DNA of 16,039 nt from contig CAMZNW010000221.1 of NCBI GenBank assembly GCA_947313935.1, forward strand, positions 1 through 16,039, read 5' to 3'. Below the pieces are notes generated by a model. It was not told the DNA's origin and made no database searches. It saw nothing but the letters and a program-made list of their open reading frames with translations. The translations under genes and the position numbers were made by a program. This document shows, piece after piece, positions 14,861-16,039 of the stretch. The DNA is from an uncultured Mollicutes bacterium (lineage in GTDB: Bacteria; Bacillota_I; Bacilli_A; UBA3375). Positions within the stretch are counted from its first letter, which is position 1. Every line of letters starts with the position of its first letter.

Positions 14861-15106
14861 CTTATTTCTAATTAATAAAAGTTCTACAGAATTTATAAAC
14901 TTAAAATTTAAAACAATTGAGGATACTGTTAATAATATTATTAACAAAAATAAATTAAAAAATGGAATATAGAATATAAAATATAATCAAATTCTTAAAT
15001 TTCAAAAAATTGTCTAACTCATACTAATCGTCGTATATAAATATTTAATTTATCTATTTAGAATATTAAAATAAATTGATATTATTAATATCAGTTTTTA
15101 TGTATA
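14861..15106. other. Gene-free AT-rich spacer with a 20-bp perfect palindrome
   Basis: The gap between the VanY-type promoter and the uvrB stop holds no open frame of note on either strand and no RNA gene I can recognise. It contains a 20-base perfect palindrome (14927-14946, half-site TGTTAATAAT) without a following T-run. A weak hairpin lies next to uvrB. It could be a decayed gene, but I see no remnant to support that. Confidence 0.5.
15077..15093 (-). terminator. Possible weak terminator after uvrB
   Basis: A short inverted repeat (TGATAT ... ATATCA with a 5-base loop) lies 13 bases past the uvrB stop and is followed on the minus strand by an A/T-rich stretch without a clean T-run. The stem has one G-C pair at its base, so this is tentative. 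Confidence 0.25.
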
Positions 15107-16039
15107 TTATTTTTCTATCTCTAAAATTAAATCACGTAATTGTGCAGCTTTTTCAAAATCTAATTCTTTTGATGCAAGAGCCATTTCAGATTTTAATTCA
15201 CTTAAAACATGTTTTTTTTCTTTTTTATATTTTTTGGCATTTAATGCTAAATCAATTAAATTATCATCTAATACATTATCCGATAATTCTTTACTTATTC
15301 CTTTAGGAGTAATCTTATTTTTTTCATTATATTTTTCTTGAATATTTCGACGACGATTTGTTTCTGAAATCGCCATCTCCATTGCATTAGATATAACATC
15401 TGCATATAAGATTACTTTTCCATCTTTATTTCGTGCCGCACGACCAATTGTTTGAATTAACGCTGTTGATGAACGTAAAAATCCTTGTTTATCTGCATCT
15501 AAAATCATTACTCGACTTACTTCTGGAATGTCTAATCCTTCTCGTAATAAATTGATTCCAATTAATACATCAAATTTACCACTTCTTAACGAATTAATAA
15601 TTTGTACACGTTCTATTGTTCCAATATCAGAATGAAGATAATTTACTTTTATTCCATATTCTTTTAAATAATCGGTTAAATCTTCTGCCATTTTTTTCGT
15701 TAAAGTTGTAATTAAAACTCTTTGTTTTAATTGCTTTACTAAATTAATTTCCTTGATTATATCATCTATCTGATTTTCTTTTTCTCTAATTTCAATGATT
15801 GGATCTAATAGCCCAGTTGGTCTAATGATTTGTTCTACAACAACATTATTGACTTTATCTAGTTCATATTTACTTGGTGTTGCTGATATATAAATTGCAT
15901 GATCAATTTTTTTTAGAAATTCATCAAATTTTAAAGGACGATTATCGAGTGCTGCATGCAATCTAAAACCATAATCTACTAAATTAGTTTTTCTGGCGCG
16001 ATCTCCTTCATACATTCCTCGTACTTGCGGTAATGTTAC
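15107..16039 (-). CDS. uvrB: UvrABC excinuclease subunit B, C-terminal part (cut by window edge)
   Basis: UvrB is the helicase-like damage-verification subunit of nucleotide excision repair; it receives DNA from UvrA and recruits UvrC. About 310 C-terminal residues are present. The frame is open to the window edge, and the residues there (VTLPQVRGMYEGDRARK) are the conserved UvrB segment, so the gene continues outside and the internal ATG at 16015 is not the start. Visible features are the segment DYGFRLHAALDNRPL, the helicase motifs LLREGLDIPEV and QTIGRAARN, and the C-terminal UVR helix pair (LDFEKAAQLRDLILEIEK) that binds UvrC. About half of the usual 650-670 residues is missing. Confidence 0.97.
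   Translation of the reverse strand, partial: VTLPQVRGMYEGDRARKTNLVDYGFRLHAALDNRPLKFDEFLKKIDHAIYISATPSKYELDKVNNVVVEQIIRPTGLLDPIIEIREKENQIDDIIKEINLVKQLKQRVLITTLTKKMAEDLTDYLKEYGIKVNYLHSDIGTIERVQIINSLRSGKFDVLIGINLLREGLDIPEVSRVMILDADKQGFLRSSTALIQTIGRAARNKDGKVILYADVISNAMEMAISETNRRRNIQEKYNEKNKITPKGISKELSDNVLDDNLIDLALNAKKYKKEKKHVLSELKSEMALASKELDFEKAAQLRDLILEIEK

Noticed and set aside
1..16039. CRISPR arrays, insertion sequences, prophage, toxin-antitoxin or other accessory systems
   Set aside because: I saw no spaced direct repeats, transposase, integrase or terminal inverted repeats. Nearly all coding space is conserved housekeeping genes.

Overview
The window comes from a very AT-rich (roughly a quarter G+C) member of the Firmicutes/Mollicutes lineage. 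The proteins resemble those of low-GC Bacilli and the gene order matches Bacillus in several blocks (tig-clpX-engB; trmR-trhP-trhP-udk-greA; secA-prfB). UGA is still a stop codon: all conserved tryptophans are TGG, the one tRNA-Trp has anticodon CCA, and two genes end in TGA. That argues against Mycoplasma/Spiroplasma-type code 4 organisms. It fits Acholeplasma-, Izemoplasma-, RF39- or Erysipelotrichia-like lineages; I cannot place it more finely.

Region 1 (1-9626, minus strand) is one tightly packed run of genes read from a promoter near 9620 toward position 1. In order: trigger factor (tig), ClpX, the ribosome-assembly GTPase EngB, a TrmR-type tRNA methyltransferase, two U32-family proteins (TrhP-like), uridine kinase (udk), GreA, SecA, and the first 17 codons of what is probably prfB. 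Genes overlap by 1-11 bp or lie within about 35 bp. The set covers protein folding and quality control, ribosome assembly, wobble-uridine modification, pyrimidine salvage, transcript cleavage and protein export.

Region 2 (9617-10290, plus strand) holds a tRNA-Trp whose promoter is back-to-back with the tig promoter, a hairpin terminator, and a small gene for an unrecognised membrane-anchored protein with its own promoter and a bidirectional terminator.

Region 3 (10294-11583, minus strand) is a two-gene unit: a thioredoxin-reductase-like ferredoxin/flavodoxin-NADP reductase and a NifU-like Fe-S scaffold. Region 4 (11671-13708, plus strand) is thrS, read from a promoter just upstream with no room for a T-box. 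It converges through a shared terminator on Region 5 (13710-14860, minus strand), a membrane-anchored VanY-type D,D-carboxypeptidase with a long coiled-coil spacer. A 287-base gene-free AT-rich gap follows, then the C-terminal half of uvrB on the minus strand, cut by the window edge.

This is mostly a conserved housekeeping region and I found no clear new multigene system. The points most worth a second look are the wobble-uridine modification cassette, the repeated pattern of extremely short 5' leaders, the mirror-image tig/tRNA-Trp promoters, and the unrecognised membrane-anchored protein. For several genes I chose a start inside the longest open frame because the Shine-Dalgarno (SD) sequence or promoter lies within the longer frame: tig, trmR, the reductase and the NifU-like gene.
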